This document shows positions 53,368-62,055 of a stretch of DNA of 64,000 nt, piece by piece. Source of the DNA: Bacillus sp. ISL-7 (GTDB lineage Bacteria > Bacillota > Bacilli > Bacillales_B > DSM-18226); assembly GCF_018613065.1 (NCBI RefSeq), contig NZ_JAGGQW010000024.1, positions 1 to 64,000 on the forward strand, read 5' to 3'. Made by a program: the position numbers and the translations under genes. Under the pieces are notes generated by a model. It had not been told where the DNA came from, searched no databases, and saw nothing but the letters and a program-made list of their open reading frames with translations. Each line of letters starts with the position of its first letter. Positions within the stretch are counted from its first letter, which is position 1.

Positions 53368-54261
53368 ATGAAACTAGGAAAAGGAAGCTGCAATGGAACA
53401 TTTGGAGAATTGGTCCAAGGAATCATGGGTGATCGCCCTTATTTAATCACCCTGCCGATATCGAGTTTAAGAAGTGAGGCTAGGTTTATTCCAGATCCAA
53501 TCGTTAACGGAATAAGAGTGGCAGACTCAAAAGTAAAAGCTAAAAGAGCAGGGGAATGGTTATTCCAACTGTTTGGGGTAAAGGGCGGCGGGGATCTCGA
53601 GATACGCTCGAATATCCCAGTTGGTAAAGGTCTGGCCAGCAGTTCAGCAGATATTGTTGCTGCATTAAGAGCAATTGCTGACAGCTATAGTCTTCCGCTC
53701 ACAAATGAAATGATCTCGATGATTGCCGCAAAAGTGGAACCTACCGATGGGGTAATGTATGAGGAAGTCGTGGTCTATGACTATATTCACGGTCAGCTGA
53801 TTGAAAGCTTTGGGGCCTTACCCCCATTCATCCTCGTTGGTATCGACCTTGGGGGTATGATCAACACAATTGAATTTAATGAAATTCCGAAAGAGTACAG
53901 CCAGAACGATCAACAGCAATTTATGAAAGCTTATGATCTGGTTACAAAAGGGTTTAAGGAGAAAAATTTAACATATATTGCGGAGGCAGCAACCCTCAGT
54001 GCACGGGTGAATCAAAAAATATTGCCAAAGCCCGTTTTTCCTCTATTAGATCAGATGGCCCATCGCTATCAGGGCGGAGTCGTTGTCGCCCACAGTGGAA
54101 CGGTCGCGGGAATTTTACTAGATGGAAATCTTCCAAACGGTGATGAGGTGGTTTCACACTTATTTAGGGAAATGTCACTCGCTTTCAAGGGTGTTCCTAT
54201 AAATTTATTTCATTATGAAAGCAAGGAAAAGATCATAATTTTAAAGACTCGCAAAGTTTGA
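53368..54261 (+). CDS. pduX: PduX-like L-threonine kinase
   Basis: 297 residues, GHMP kinase superfamily. It begins KLGKGSCNGTFGELVQGIMG, the PduX start, and has the phosphate-binding loop VGKGLASSSADIVAALRAIA near 85-105. It makes L-threonine phosphate, precursor of the aminopropanol linker of cobalamin. Its ribosome site (GGGAG) lies inside the cobD-like stub, showing the two were once consecutive operon genes. Confidence 0.85.
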   Translation: MKLGKGSCNGTFGELVQGIMGDRPYLITLPISSLRSEARFIPDPIVNGIRVADSKVKAKRAGEWLFQLFGVKGGGDLEIRSNIPVGKGLASSSADIVAALRAIADSYSLPLTNEMISMIAAKVEPTDGVMYEEVVVYDYIHGQLIESFGALPPFILVGIDLGGMINTIEFNEIPKEYSQNDQQQFMKAYDLVTKGFKEKNLTYIAEAATLSARVNQKILPKPVFPLLDQMAHRYQGGVVVAHSGTVAGILLDGNLPNGDEVVSHLFREMSLAFKGVPINLFHYESKEKIIILKTRKV

Positions 54262-54279
54262 TTTCAAAAGGGGGTTAAC

Positions 54280-54324
54280 ATGTTTAGTCAAGAGGAACGA
54301 GAAGTGATTTATGATGTCGATTGA
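54280..54324 (+). pseudogene. N-terminal stub resembling BluB
   Basis: A strong ribosome site (AAAGGGGG) precedes ATG 54280, which encodes only MFSQEEREVIYDVD before TGA. BluB (5,6-dimethylbenzimidazole synthase) starts with MF(S/T)xEER..(V/L)Y, so this looks like its first dozen residues with the rest deleted. Place in a cobalamin operon strengthens the idea. A chance micro-ORF cannot be excluded. Confidence 0.4.
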
Positions 54325-54366
54325 TTTTTTATGTTGCAACTGTTTATAAAAGGGAGGAATGTTTAA

Positions 54367-55167
54367 ATGGAAACTGTATCACTGTTTTTACTTGTTTTTG
54401 TATTGGGGCTTCGGCATGGGTTGGATGCTGATCATCTTGCATTTATTGATGGACAAACCCGTTATAATTGGAGAATGGGCAATTCGTTTGCACGTTGGGT
54501 GGGGACATTATTTTCATTGGGTCACGGAGGAATGGTAGCATTAACAGCAGGTATTTTAGGAATGGTGATAGAGAATTTTTCATTCCCAGCTTATTTTAAT
54601 AATTTTGCATCATGGGTGTCGATTATTTCTTTATTCCTTATTGGAACGTTAAATACGTATAATCTGTTACGCACTAGAAACAATCACGAAGAGTTTCAAC
54701 TTAGCGGACTAAAGGGAAAGTTTATTCCAAAAATTGCGAAGGGGACTACAAATCCTTTTCTTATTATTTTAGTAGGGGCTTTGTTTGCCTTGGCTGCCGA
54801 GACAGTAAGTCAAACCGCCGTCTGGTCTTTGGCGGCAGGAAATGCAAGTAAATATACCCCTTTATTTTTAGGGCTAGTTTTTATGTTTGGCATGATGATT
54901 ACAGATACAATTGATTCGATGATTGTCTATAAAATGGTGAACCAGTCCAGCAAAATCGGTCAAGCTGCTTCAAGACTAATGGGTTGGGTGATTGTCGTCT
55001 TGGCATACGGGGTTTCCTTCTATCTGGCATTTACTTTCTTTAACCCTTGGGCAGAACTAGATTTCGAAATCGTGGGAGTCATTCTTTTCATTTTTTTAGT
55101 CGCATCATTTATCTTTATAAGCGTTTACTCTAAGAAACAGAATTATGAAATAAATACTACGAATTAA
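54367..55167 (+). CDS. NiCoT-family nickel/cobalt permease
   Basis: 266 residues, about seven or eight membrane helices. The first helix carries the metal-binding signature RHGLDADH (His17, Asp22, His23: HX4DH) that defines NixA/HoxN/NhlF transporters. Later landmarks are GTLFSLGHGGMVAL near 55 and FGMMITDTIDSMIVYKM. It imports Co2+ or Ni2+; being last in the cobalamin operon, cobalt is most likely. AGGGAGG precedes the start. Ended by the terminator at 55175. Confidence 0.88.
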   Translation: METVSLFLLVFVLGLRHGLDADHLAFIDGQTRYNWRMGNSFARWVGTLFSLGHGGMVALTAGILGMVIENFSFPAYFNNFASWVSIISLFLIGTLNTYNLLRTRNNHEEFQLSGLKGKFIPKIAKGTTNPFLIILVGALFALAAETVSQTAVWSLAAGNASKYTPLFLGLVFMFGMMITDTIDSMIVYKMVNQSSKIGQAASRLMGWVIVVLAYGVSFYLAFTFFNPWAELDFEIVGVILFIFLVASFIFISVYSKKQNYEINTTN

Positions 55168-55174
55168 TTATAAA

Positions 55175-55208
55175 AGCTCTGACAATTTTATAGTGTCAGA
55201 GCTCTTTT
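55175..55208 (+). terminator. Terminator of the cobalamin operon
   Basis: Perfect 10-bp stem AGCTCTGACA/TGTCAGAGCT followed by CTTTTA. Confidence 0.9.
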
Positions 55209-55356
55209 ATCCTCTATAATAATCGTCCGTAAAATTACGTAAATTAAGAATCTACAATCTTTTTTTGCTGTTTTAGTTGCTCACAAGCAGTTATATGGAA
55301 ACAAATAATTCTTTTTTTAAAAATATTTGAATTTTATAGTTCAGGGAGAGGCATGA

Positions 55357-56197
55357 ATGAAGACTGGAATAGAAAAAGATTATGATTACCTTGAGTTATG
55401 GAAAGAATCTATGATTGATCATAATGGAAATATACCAAAGCGATTAGAAGATGATCAGGCTGAAGAAGCCTTCTGGTCTTCAATGTTGGAGAGAAAGATA
55501 AGGCATAAACCAGATTCATATGCACAAATTGTAAAAGAGGAACTTCTTCCTCTTTTACATAGTGATGATCATGTATTGGAACTCGGCCCTGGATGGGGGG
55601 AACTATACCTTTGCAATAGCTGATAAAGTTCGTAAGCTCACATGTATAGACAGTTCAAAAAGTATTGTGCAATTTTTAAAGTCCCAGGCTGCCACTAAAG
55701 GTGTCTGTAATATGCAATTGATTCACGATAAATGGGAAAGTGAAAAACAAGGAGCGAAATATGATGTGGTGTTTGGATTCAATTGTTACTACCGTATGTA
55801 TGATATAGGAAACGCATTGTTAAAAATGAATGAGTCAGCAAACCGTCTAGTAATTGCAGGAATGACAACAGGTCCAGAAAAGCCTCACTACATGGAACTA
55901 TATCAAATGGGATATAAAATCAATTTAAGACGCCGAGATTATATTCATATCTTGAATGCACTATACCAGCTTGGAATTCTGGCAAACTGTAAAATCGTAA
56001 AATTGCAAAGCAGGAAAAGCTATTCTTCCTATGAGCAATTGATTCGCGATAATACCACCAAGATTTTGAATGAGCACTATAATGGTCATGAAGTGGAGAC
56101 CGTTATTAATAAATATGTGTCAGAAAAAGACGGTACATATGAGTACGTATATCCGTTTCATGCTGCTTTAATGTATTGGAATCCAACGAATATATGA
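55357..56197 (+). pseudogene. SAM-dependent methyltransferase with a G-run frameshift
   Basis: Two overlapping frames join into one class I methyltransferase of about 279 residues. Frame one ends shortly after HVLELGPGWG; the continuation NYTFAIADKVRKLTCIDSS is in another frame. The break is at a run of six G (55595-55600); with five G the motif I reads LELGPGWGNYTFA and the protein stays open to 56197. The start ATG 55357 has GGGAGAGG upstream. The extra G may be a true mutation, slip-strand phase variation or a sequencing error. Substrate unknown; terminator at 56284. Confidence 0.8.
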
Positions 56198-56283
56198 AAA
56201 TGGAAGCCACAAAATTAAAAGGTGCTAATTCCTGCAAAGCATATTGCTTTGACAAATAAGAGAGGATTCCATAAGTGGTGATG

Positions 56284-56320
56284 AAGACCTCTCTATTTAA
56301 TAATAGAGAGGTCTTTTGTT
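56284..56320 (+). terminator. Terminator of the methyltransferase
   Basis: Stem AAGACCTCTCTATT/AATAGAGAGGTCTT followed by TTG and TTTTTTC. Confidence 0.9.
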
Positions 56321-56504
56321 TTTTCTTATTAAAATTTCATAAATTCATAATAATTGAAAGAATTTAATTAATCGGATATTTCTAGAGGGTATTGTATTTT
56401 TTTATGCATAAAATTACAATGAATTACATAATAAAACATTTTACTTTGATAAATAAGTAAAGAGATAAAGTGAGATATGGAAGCACCTATTTAATTGAAA
56501 AAAA

Positions 56505-56606
56505 ATGACCAAAGCTGAAGCAAAGAAAAAAGGAATCCAGCTTCTTAAGCATGATCGGACGAAGGAATATTTAGGACATATTAGAAAGGAGGAGCCCTCA
56601 TGTTGA
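56505..56606 (+). CDS. Possible 33-residue ORF overlapping the next gene
   Basis: Reads MTKAEAKKKGIQLLKHDRTK, then EYLGHIRKEEPSC, and its TGA overlaps the start of the amidohydrolase (ATGTTGA). There is no clear ribosome site. It could be the tail of a lost upstream gene, for example a transporter's cytoplasmic end, or a coupling leader. Otherwise 56321-56504 is AT-rich with nothing visible. Confidence 0.3.
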   Translation: MTKAEAKKKGIQLLKHDRTKEYLGHIRKEEPSC

Positions 56607-57796
56607 AAGATTCAAAGGTAGAAATAACCTCAATTATTCATGATAAAGTAGAACAATGGTTTCCTAAATTAGTTGAAATAAGAAGGAATCTTCATATGTA
56701 TCCTGAAATTAGTAAACAAGAATTTAAAACTACCGAAAAAATAAACGGATGGTTACATGAATTTGGAATTCAACAAATACCACTTAGCTTAGCTACTGGG
56801 ACTGCTGCAGAAGTAAAGGGAATCGAACAGGGACCGACGGTTGCAATACGAGCGGATATTGATGCTCTCCCCATTCAAGAAGAAGCAGATGTTCCATTTC
56901 GTTCAAAAATTGATGGTGTAAGTCATATGTGCGGCCATGATGTTCATACAACGATTGCACTTGGGGCAGCGATTATTTTAGAAGAAATGAAGGATCTAGT
57001 CCCTGGAAATGTTCGGATATTGTTCCAGCCAGCTGAAGAATTTGAAGGTGGAGCTGAATCTATGATCCAGCAAGGTTTATTGGAAGAGATAAGTTCAATT
57101 ATCGGTCTTCATAATGTTCCCGAACTTCCAACTGGTCAAATAGGTGTGAAGGAAGGATTTTTAATGGCAAGTGTAGATGACTTTACCCTAACCATTAAAG
57201 GTAAAGGCGGACATGCTGCGCTTCCAGAGAAAACCATTGATCCGATCGTAATTGGCAGTGCAGTTGTGAGTCAGCTGCAAACATTGGTCAGCCGTACGAT
57301 TTCATCTAAGGAATCTGCAGTTGTCACCATTGGTTCCTTCCAAGCAGGGATGACAAATAATGTCATTCCGGATAAGGCTATTCTCAAAGGAACGGTCAGA
57401 ACTTCCAACGAACAAGTGAGAAAGAAAATATATGAGGTATTTACACAACTTGTAACAAATACCGTGGCAGCACATGGTGGGGAAGTAGAGATTCAGTATG
57501 AGTTTCTTCTGCCTGCTGTCTATAATGATGCCAAGGTGGCAGAAATTGTTCAGTCAGCAGCTGAGACAATAGTTGGGAAAGAAAATACGATACGGGCAGA
57601 ACCAACCATGGGTGGTGAAGACTTTTCTTTTTACCAAAAAGAAGTACCTGGCTGCTATGTGTGGCTTGGTTCAGGGAATCAAGAAAAAGGGATTATATAT
57701 GGGTGGCATCACCCGAAATTTATGGTAGATGAAGATGCCATTAAAATTGGAGTTAAATTAATGGTTCAATCGGTGCTTAAATTATTGGAGAGATAA
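56600..57796 (+). CDS. M20-family amidohydrolase (IAA-amino-acid hydrolase type)
   Basis: 398 residues. Family landmarks RRNLHMYPEISKQEFKTTE (about 28), SHMCGHDVHTTIALG (about 108, with the metal-binding Cys and His), FQPAEEFEGGAESMIQQGLL (about 139) and FSFYQKEVPGCYVWLGSG near the end. Such enzymes release an acyl or other group from N-acylated amino acids or related amides. AAGGAGGAG precedes ATG 56600. The next gene, also an M20-type amidohydrolase, suggests a scavenging or detoxifying unit. Exact substrate unknown. Confidence 0.85.
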   Translation: MLKDSKVEITSIIHDKVEQWFPKLVEIRRNLHMYPEISKQEFKTTEKINGWLHEFGIQQIPLSLATGTAAEVKGIEQGPTVAIRADIDALPIQEEADVPFRSKIDGVSHMCGHDVHTTIALGAAIILEEMKDLVPGNVRILFQPAEEFEGGAESMIQQGLLEEISSIIGLHNVPELPTGQIGVKEGFLMASVDDFTLTIKGKGGHAALPEKTIDPIVIGSAVVSQLQTLVSRTISSKESAVVTIGSFQAGMTNNVIPDKAILKGTVRTSNEQVRKKIYEVFTQLVTNTVAAHGGEVEIQYEFLLPAVYNDAKVAEIVQSAAETIVGKENTIRAEPTMGGEDFSFYQKEVPGCYVWLGSGNQEKGIIYGWHHPKFMVDEDAIKIGVKLMVQSVLKLLER

Positions 57797-57856
57797 ACCT
57801 TTAACTTTGGCAGAACTATCTCATTTTCCTCGCCAATAAAAACATAAAGATTAGGT

Positions 57857-57895
57857 ATCCTGCTTTTTTTCGAAAGGAAACAGCAGGATTTTCTC
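57857..57895 (+). terminator. Terminator between the two amidohydrolase genes
   Basis: ATCCTGCT/AGCAGGAT stem with a long loop, then TTTTCTC. The two genes are therefore probably separate transcripts. Confidence 0.7.
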
Positions 57896-57932
57896 TATAC
57901 TGGACATTCAAATGAAGGGAGAATTTTATCCT

Positions 57933-59225
57933 ATGGAAGCGAATTTCATGGAGGGTTTAAATTTAACGGTTAATGGAAACCGTCTTTGGAACCAATTAAT
58001 GGCCCTTGGAAAAATAGGAGAAGAAGACAATGGCGGGGTCACTCGAACATCATTTGATCAAAATGATATCGAAGCACGAAAATTTTTTCTGAAACTACTG
58101 GAAGAAGCTGATTTATCCCCTTATATGGACGCAGCTGGGAATATCTTTGGGCAAATAATCGGTAAAAATCCCGAATTACCTGCCATTCTTATTGGTTCTC
58201 ACCTTGATACAGTAAATTCTGGCGGGCGTTTCGATGGCGCCATGGGTGTTCTAATGGGTGTTGAGGTGCTTTGTACGTTGAAAGAAAAGGGAATTCAACC
58301 TGAAAGAACGATAAAGGTTGTATCCTTAACAGATGAGGAAGGGGCTCGTTTTGATTATGCTTTTGTAGGTAGTGCCGCTTTGGTTGGGACAGAAGGTTCG
58401 AAGAAATTAAAGAAAAATTTAGCTTCAGCAACAGATAAAGATGGGATCTCCTATCTGGAGGCCATGAAGCAAGCCAGTCTAGAAGGGGAATATTTTAATC
58501 AGATTAATCCAGACCTTTTAGAACAAGCTCAGTTAAGTAACAATGGCATAAAAGCTTATATTGAAGTACATATTGAGCAGGGAAAAGTGTTAGAAAATAA
58601 AGATTTAGCTGTTGGAATAGTTACAGGGATCTCTGGTGGAGAATGGGCGGAAGTAACCATCATGGGTGAAGCGGGGCATGCAGGAACGACCTGGATGAAA
58701 GAGAGAAAAGATGCTTTAACAGCTGCAGCAGAATGTATAGTAGCCATTGAGAAAATAGCACTGGACAATATCGGAAGTGTTGCGACAGTAGGAAAATTGG
58801 AAGTAAAACCTGGAAGTAGTAATGTCATTCCTGGGAGAGTGGATTTTACACTTGATGTTCGGGATATATCTAATGAACGGCGTAAAAATACGGTTACTAA
58901 AATCTATAATTCCATTCGGACCATTGCTGCAAACCGTGGTTTAGGGTGTGAAATTAGGCAGGTTCAATCCCTATCTTCTGTGATGAGTTCACCAGTAGTG
59001 ATGGATGCAGTAAAAGATTCTCTGCAAGAATTACAGTATCCTGTTTATGAATTACCAAGCGGGGCTGCTCATGATGCAATGGTGTTGGGAGAGCTTACAG
59101 ATATTGGAATGATTTTTGTAAGGAGCCGCAATGGCATAAGTCATCATCCAGATGAGTGGAGTTCTTTTGAAGATGTTGCTCTTGGGTGCGAGGTACTATT
59201 CAGGACAACGTTAAAACTTTTATAA
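57933..59225 (+). CDS. Zn-dependent hydantoinase/carbamoylase-family amidase
   Basis: 430 residues from ATG 57933 (GAAGGGAGA upstream; ATG 57912 is an in-frame alternative without a site). M20-like hydantoinase/carbamoylase signatures: LIGSHLDTVNSGGRFDGAMG (first metal His and Asp, about 90), SLTDEEGARFDYAFVGSAAL (about 132), YIEVHIEQGKVLE (about 211) and PSGAAHDAMVLG (about 379). Members are N-carbamoyl-L-amino acid hydrolases (AmaB), allantoate amidohydrolases or ureidoglycolate-type enzymes. Without pyrimidine or allantoin genes nearby the substrate stays open. Confidence 0.85.
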   Translation: MEANFMEGLNLTVNGNRLWNQLMALGKIGEEDNGGVTRTSFDQNDIEARKFFLKLLEEADLSPYMDAAGNIFGQIIGKNPELPAILIGSHLDTVNSGGRFDGAMGVLMGVEVLCTLKEKGIQPERTIKVVSLTDEEGARFDYAFVGSAALVGTEGSKKLKKNLASATDKDGISYLEAMKQASLEGEYFNQINPDLLEQAQLSNNGIKAYIEVHIEQGKVLENKDLAVGIVTGISGGEWAEVTIMGEAGHAGTTWMKERKDALTAAAECIVAIEKIALDNIGSVATVGKLEVKPGSSNVIPGRVDFTLDVRDISNERRKNTVTKIYNSIRTIAANRGLGCEIRQVQSLSSVMSSPVVMDAVKDSLQELQYPVYELPSGAAHDAMVLGELTDIGMIFVRSRNGISHHPDEWSSFEDVALGCEVLFRTTLKLL

Positions 59226-59417
59226 ATGATGAATCACTAAATTGAGAGAAAAAGTGAACCTTTACTTCCTTATATGTAAAAGGAATTATTCATCATACTG
59301 TAGTTGAGTATTCTTAAAGGTTCAACTAGATAATAAAATCCCAGATATAAGAGACATAAGGAATATTTATAAGAAAGTGGCAAAAAGTATTAATTAGGTA
59401 GAGGAGTACATAGATCA

Positions 59418-59501
59418 ATGATGAATATAGCATTCGGTCTTGTATCATTATTGGCAAATTGGATATACAGCACTTTTTTTGGTAACTATATCAAAGTTTA
59501 A
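59418..59501 (+). CDS. Possible 27-residue hydrophobic ORF
   Basis: GAGGAG lies about eleven bases before ATG 59418; the product MMNIAFGLVSLLANWIYSTF plus FGNYIKV would be a single membrane helix. It is close to the small gene at 59531. Weak evidence. Confidence 0.25.
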   Translation: MMNIAFGLVSLLANWIYSTFFGNYIKV

Positions 59502-59530
59502 TTCTAAAAAGATTTTGGAGGTGTCAATAC

Positions 59531-59698
59531 ATGGTGCATAATGAAGAAAAGGAAAAATTACTTCGTGATTACGGTTATCCAGAGCAGTCCATTCCACGAT
59601 TAGTACAGGAAATAGATTCGATGAGCCTTGATAAGGTGAAAAAACTGATTCTGCCATTTAACGATATTACAGCTGATAAATCATTTAGACGTGATTAG
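59531..59698 (+). CDS. Small hypothetical protein, 55 residues
   Basis: TTGGAGGTG ten bases before ATG 59531 is a good ribosome site. The product is acidic and helical, MVHNEEKEKLLRDYGYPEQS then IPRLVQEIDSMSLDKVKKLI, ending FRRD. It looks like a genuine small cytosolic protein, but I do not recognise it. It ends ten bases before a tRNA-like fragment. Confidence 0.45.
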   Translation: MVHNEEKEKLLRDYGYPEQSIPRLVQEIDSMSLDKVKKLILPFNDITADKSFRRD

Positions 59699-59707
59699 CA
59701 CGTAAAG

Positions 59708-59751
59708 TGGCCCCCAGGTCTGGTGGGTTCGATTCCCACGCAGCCCCGCCA
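59708..59751 (+). other. 3'-terminal tRNA fragment resembling tRNA-Sec
   Basis: A perfect T-arm (GTGGG-TTCGATT-CCCAC, 59723-59739) is followed by GCAGCCCC, G and CCA. The eight-base acceptor strand before the discriminator, rather than seven, is the mark of selenocysteine tRNA. No matching 5' half (GGGGCTGC) is present nearby. It is either an attachment-site remnant of an integrative element that used selC or the rest of a deleted tRNA gene. A GCGACC/GGTCGT hairpin lies at 59810-59827. Confidence 0.5.
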
Positions 59752-59961
59752 ACCTGGATTTATAAGAACTTAGTCCACTACAAAATGAAATAGCGTGATT
59801 ACGATTTAAAGCGACCCAACAGGTCGTTTGTTATTACTTCCAATGTCCTTTTATATTCTTGGAAATTCCTAAAATGGATCATCGTTATCGCAATGATTTT
59901 GAGTTTTATTTTGATGCAGAAGTTATGTCCTCAGTAAGAGATTGCCCTTTTTGTTTTCCCC

Positions 59962-60435
59962 TTATCTGCTTTTCTCCTTCAAAAAGGCCGCATAGTTTGC
60001 CGCCTCTTCAGGTGGGGCCGTGAGGGATCTCTCATAGCCTTTCCGGAAGCTTCTTTTGTACGCCCTTACAAACCTCTGCCCGAGTATCCGTCGGGCCGCC
60101 TGTTCCGCCGTCAATTCCGGGTGGGCATGAAGGTATGAGTAGAATTTCTTCCCGGAAGAAAAAGAGAGATACACCTGCCGGAGAAGCCCTACTTTTATGA
60201 GGGGCAGGACGATTTCCTTCTTGTTTTCCATGAACAGCCGGGATTGTGGCATTTGCTGCCAGGCACGGGAAATCCGGAAATTATGTCGGTCTTCTAGCCC
60301 CGAACGGATTCCCTCATAATATCCCTCTTCCATCCCCATCTGGATGGGGTCGGGCGGGGCTTGGCCGTCTGTCTGGAGACCGCCGGCGAAAGTGAGGACG
60401 GCAAACAGAAAAAAGGCTACCAGGTTCCGTGTCAC
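59962..60435 (-). CDS. Secreted protein of unknown function, GC-rich
   Basis: 157 residues from GTG 60435 (AAAGGGGG, eight bases upstream). Signal peptide about 1-25 (LVAFFLFAVLTFAGG, cut near QTDGQA). The mature part is basic and helical, MEEGYYEGIRSGLEDRHNFR and FVRAYKRSFRKGYERSLTAP, with G-rich MEEGYYEGxxxGxxD repeats reminding of soluble helical coat or surface proteins. The DNA is visibly more GC-rich than its surroundings and lies beside the tRNA fragment, so it was probably acquired. I do not recognise the family. Confidence 0.6.
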   Translation of the reverse strand: MTRNLVAFFLFAVLTFAGGLQTDGQAPPDPIQMGMEEGYYEGIRSGLEDRHNFRISRAWQQMPQSRLFMENKKEIVLPLIKVGLLRQVYLSFSSGKKFYSYLHAHPELTAEQAARRILGQRFVRAYKRSFRKGYERSLTAPPEEAANYAAFLKEKSR

Positions 60436-60600
60436 AGCGTTTTCCCCCTTTCTGAGTCAATTCGTCCTCATTAGTATAACCAGTCTTTTCCTTCATATGA
60501 TAGCGGGGTATTTTAGAAGGTGAGGTGAAGAATTCGAGTCTGGTCCTGTTATAGTTAACACTACCAGGACAATGTAATCTAAAACATTCAACCTTCGTAT

Positions 60601-60637
60601 AAAAGGAAGCACATAGAACGTGTGCTTCCTTTTGTTT
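60601..60637. terminator. Bidirectional terminator
   Basis: Perfect 13-bp stem AAAAGGAAGCACA/TGTGCTTCCTTTT with T-rich tails on both strands. It serves the efflux gene (minus strand). Confidence 0.8.
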
Positions 60638-60731
60638 TTAAGCCATTTAAAACTCTACTTATTATTCCAGAAGATGATGAATCAATCTTTTAGGGTCATT
60701 TAAGAAAGGTTTCATGATTTTCGTCTTTACT

Positions 60732-61934
60732 TCAATTTGAATGATTAGCTACACTAGCCTTCACTTTGATGGAAGAATCACTTGCTTGCTTCTTCCAGAA
60801 CAATGTAATCACGATTCCCAGAGAAAGGATCACAGTTGCAAAGTAGTAAGGGTAGTTAATATCTATATCAAATAATATACCCCCTAGAATTGGTCCACTA
60901 ATGTTCGCTAAACTTGTAAACATGGAGTTCATTCCACCAACGAAACCTTGTTCGTTCCCGGCGATATTTGAAAGGTATGACGTTACTGCTGGTCGGAATA
61001 AATCGAATCCTACAAAAACGAGAAATGTAACAAGTAAAATAGAGAAATATGAATGGACAACAGTCATTAAAAAGACAAGTAAGGCTGATAAAATTAAGCA
61101 ATATCGAAGCAGTTTAATTTCACCCCAAATTCGTGTAAGCCGATCAAATAATATGACCTGTGAAACTGCGCCAAAAATTGCACCACCTGTGATAACAATG
61201 GCTATATCGGATGGTTTAAATTGAAATTTATGGTCCACAAATAGACTAAAGAACGATTCAAAGGCTGCTAAACCAAATGAGGCGATAAAAATTAAAATAA
61301 ACGCAAGAAAATATTTTGGGGCAATAATACGCTTTAAGCCAAACTTATCATTTGAGATTTGTTCATTATAATCTTCTTTACGATTCGGCTCAGATAATAA
61401 AATAATAGAAAGGATAGATGCAATGGTACCAAGTGCTCCTGCAAAGAAGAATGGTATACGTGTTCCAAATTCCGCTAAAAATCCACCAATGCCTGGACCA
61501 ATAATAAATCCTGTACTAATGGCAGCTGACATATAACCCAGTGCCTTTGGGCGAGTATCCAAATCTGTAATATCAGCAATAAAAGCTGTAACAGCTGGCA
61601 TGATGAACGCAGCACTAATTCCACCCAAAATACGGGAAATAAATAGCATTTCGATTCCTTTTCCGATCCCAAATAATAATTCTGAAATGCCGAAAATAAA
61701 TAAGCCAATGACAATCATAATTTTCCTGCCGAATTTATCTGCTGCTTTCCCAGCAAATGGTGAAACAATCAATTGAGCGATGGCAAAAGCTGCCGTTAAA
61801 TATCCCACTGTTTTCCCAGTTATCCCTAATTCATTCATCAGCGTAGGTAAGACTGGAATGATGAGACCAATTCCCAAAAATGCAATGAATAAATTCATTA
61901 ATAATAAACCTAAAGTGACTTTATGAGTCTTCAT
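60732..61934 (-). CDS. MFS multidrug efflux transporter (Bmr/Blt type)
   Basis: 400 residues, twelve membrane helices, DHA1 family. Motif A reads GKAADKFGRKIMIVIGL (about 61) and motif C in helix 5 reads SAAISTGFIIGPGIGGFLAE (about 135), the antiporter signature of drug exporters. Proton-driven efflux of lipophilic cations or tetracycline-like drugs is likely. It is divergent from a BmrR/BltR-like MerR regulator and its promoter has a MerR operator, so it is drug-inducible. AGGAGAATG-type site before ATG 61934. Confidence 0.88.
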   Translation of the reverse strand: MKTHKVTLGLLLMNLFIAFLGIGLIIPVLPTLMNELGITGKTVGYLTAAFAIAQLIVSPFAGKAADKFGRKIMIVIGLFIFGISELLFGIGKGIEMLFISRILGGISAAFIMPAVTAFIADITDLDTRPKALGYMSAAISTGFIIGPGIGGFLAEFGTRIPFFFAGALGTIASILSIILLSEPNRKEDYNEQISNDKFGLKRIIAPKYFLAFILIFIASFGLAAFESFFSLFVDHKFQFKPSDIAIVITGGAIFGAVSQVILFDRLTRIWGEIKLLRYCLILSALLVFLMTVVHSYFSILLVTFLVFVGFDLFRPAVTSYLSNIAGNEQGFVGGMNSMFTSLANISGPILGGILFDIDINYPYYFATVILSLGIVITLFWKKQASDSSIKVKASVANHSN

Positions 61935-62007
61935 CTTTTACATTCTCCTCAAACAAAACTAATATTGCAAACAAACTTAGGGAATTTATCAGTTGTTTAC
62001 AATTTCC

Positions 62008-62038
62008 ATCCTAGTGTATATAGTTACTATATAGTCAA
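62008..62038 (-). promoter_or_regulatory. MerR-type promoter of the efflux gene
   Basis: On the minus strand: TTGACT (62038-62033), 19-bp spacer, TAGGAT (62013-62008). The spacer holds an inverted repeat TATATAGT-T-ACTATATA. The 19-bp spacing is typical of BmrR/BltR activation. Confidence 0.75.
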
Positions 62039-62055
62039 GGGTGGTGTTGTAAAAA

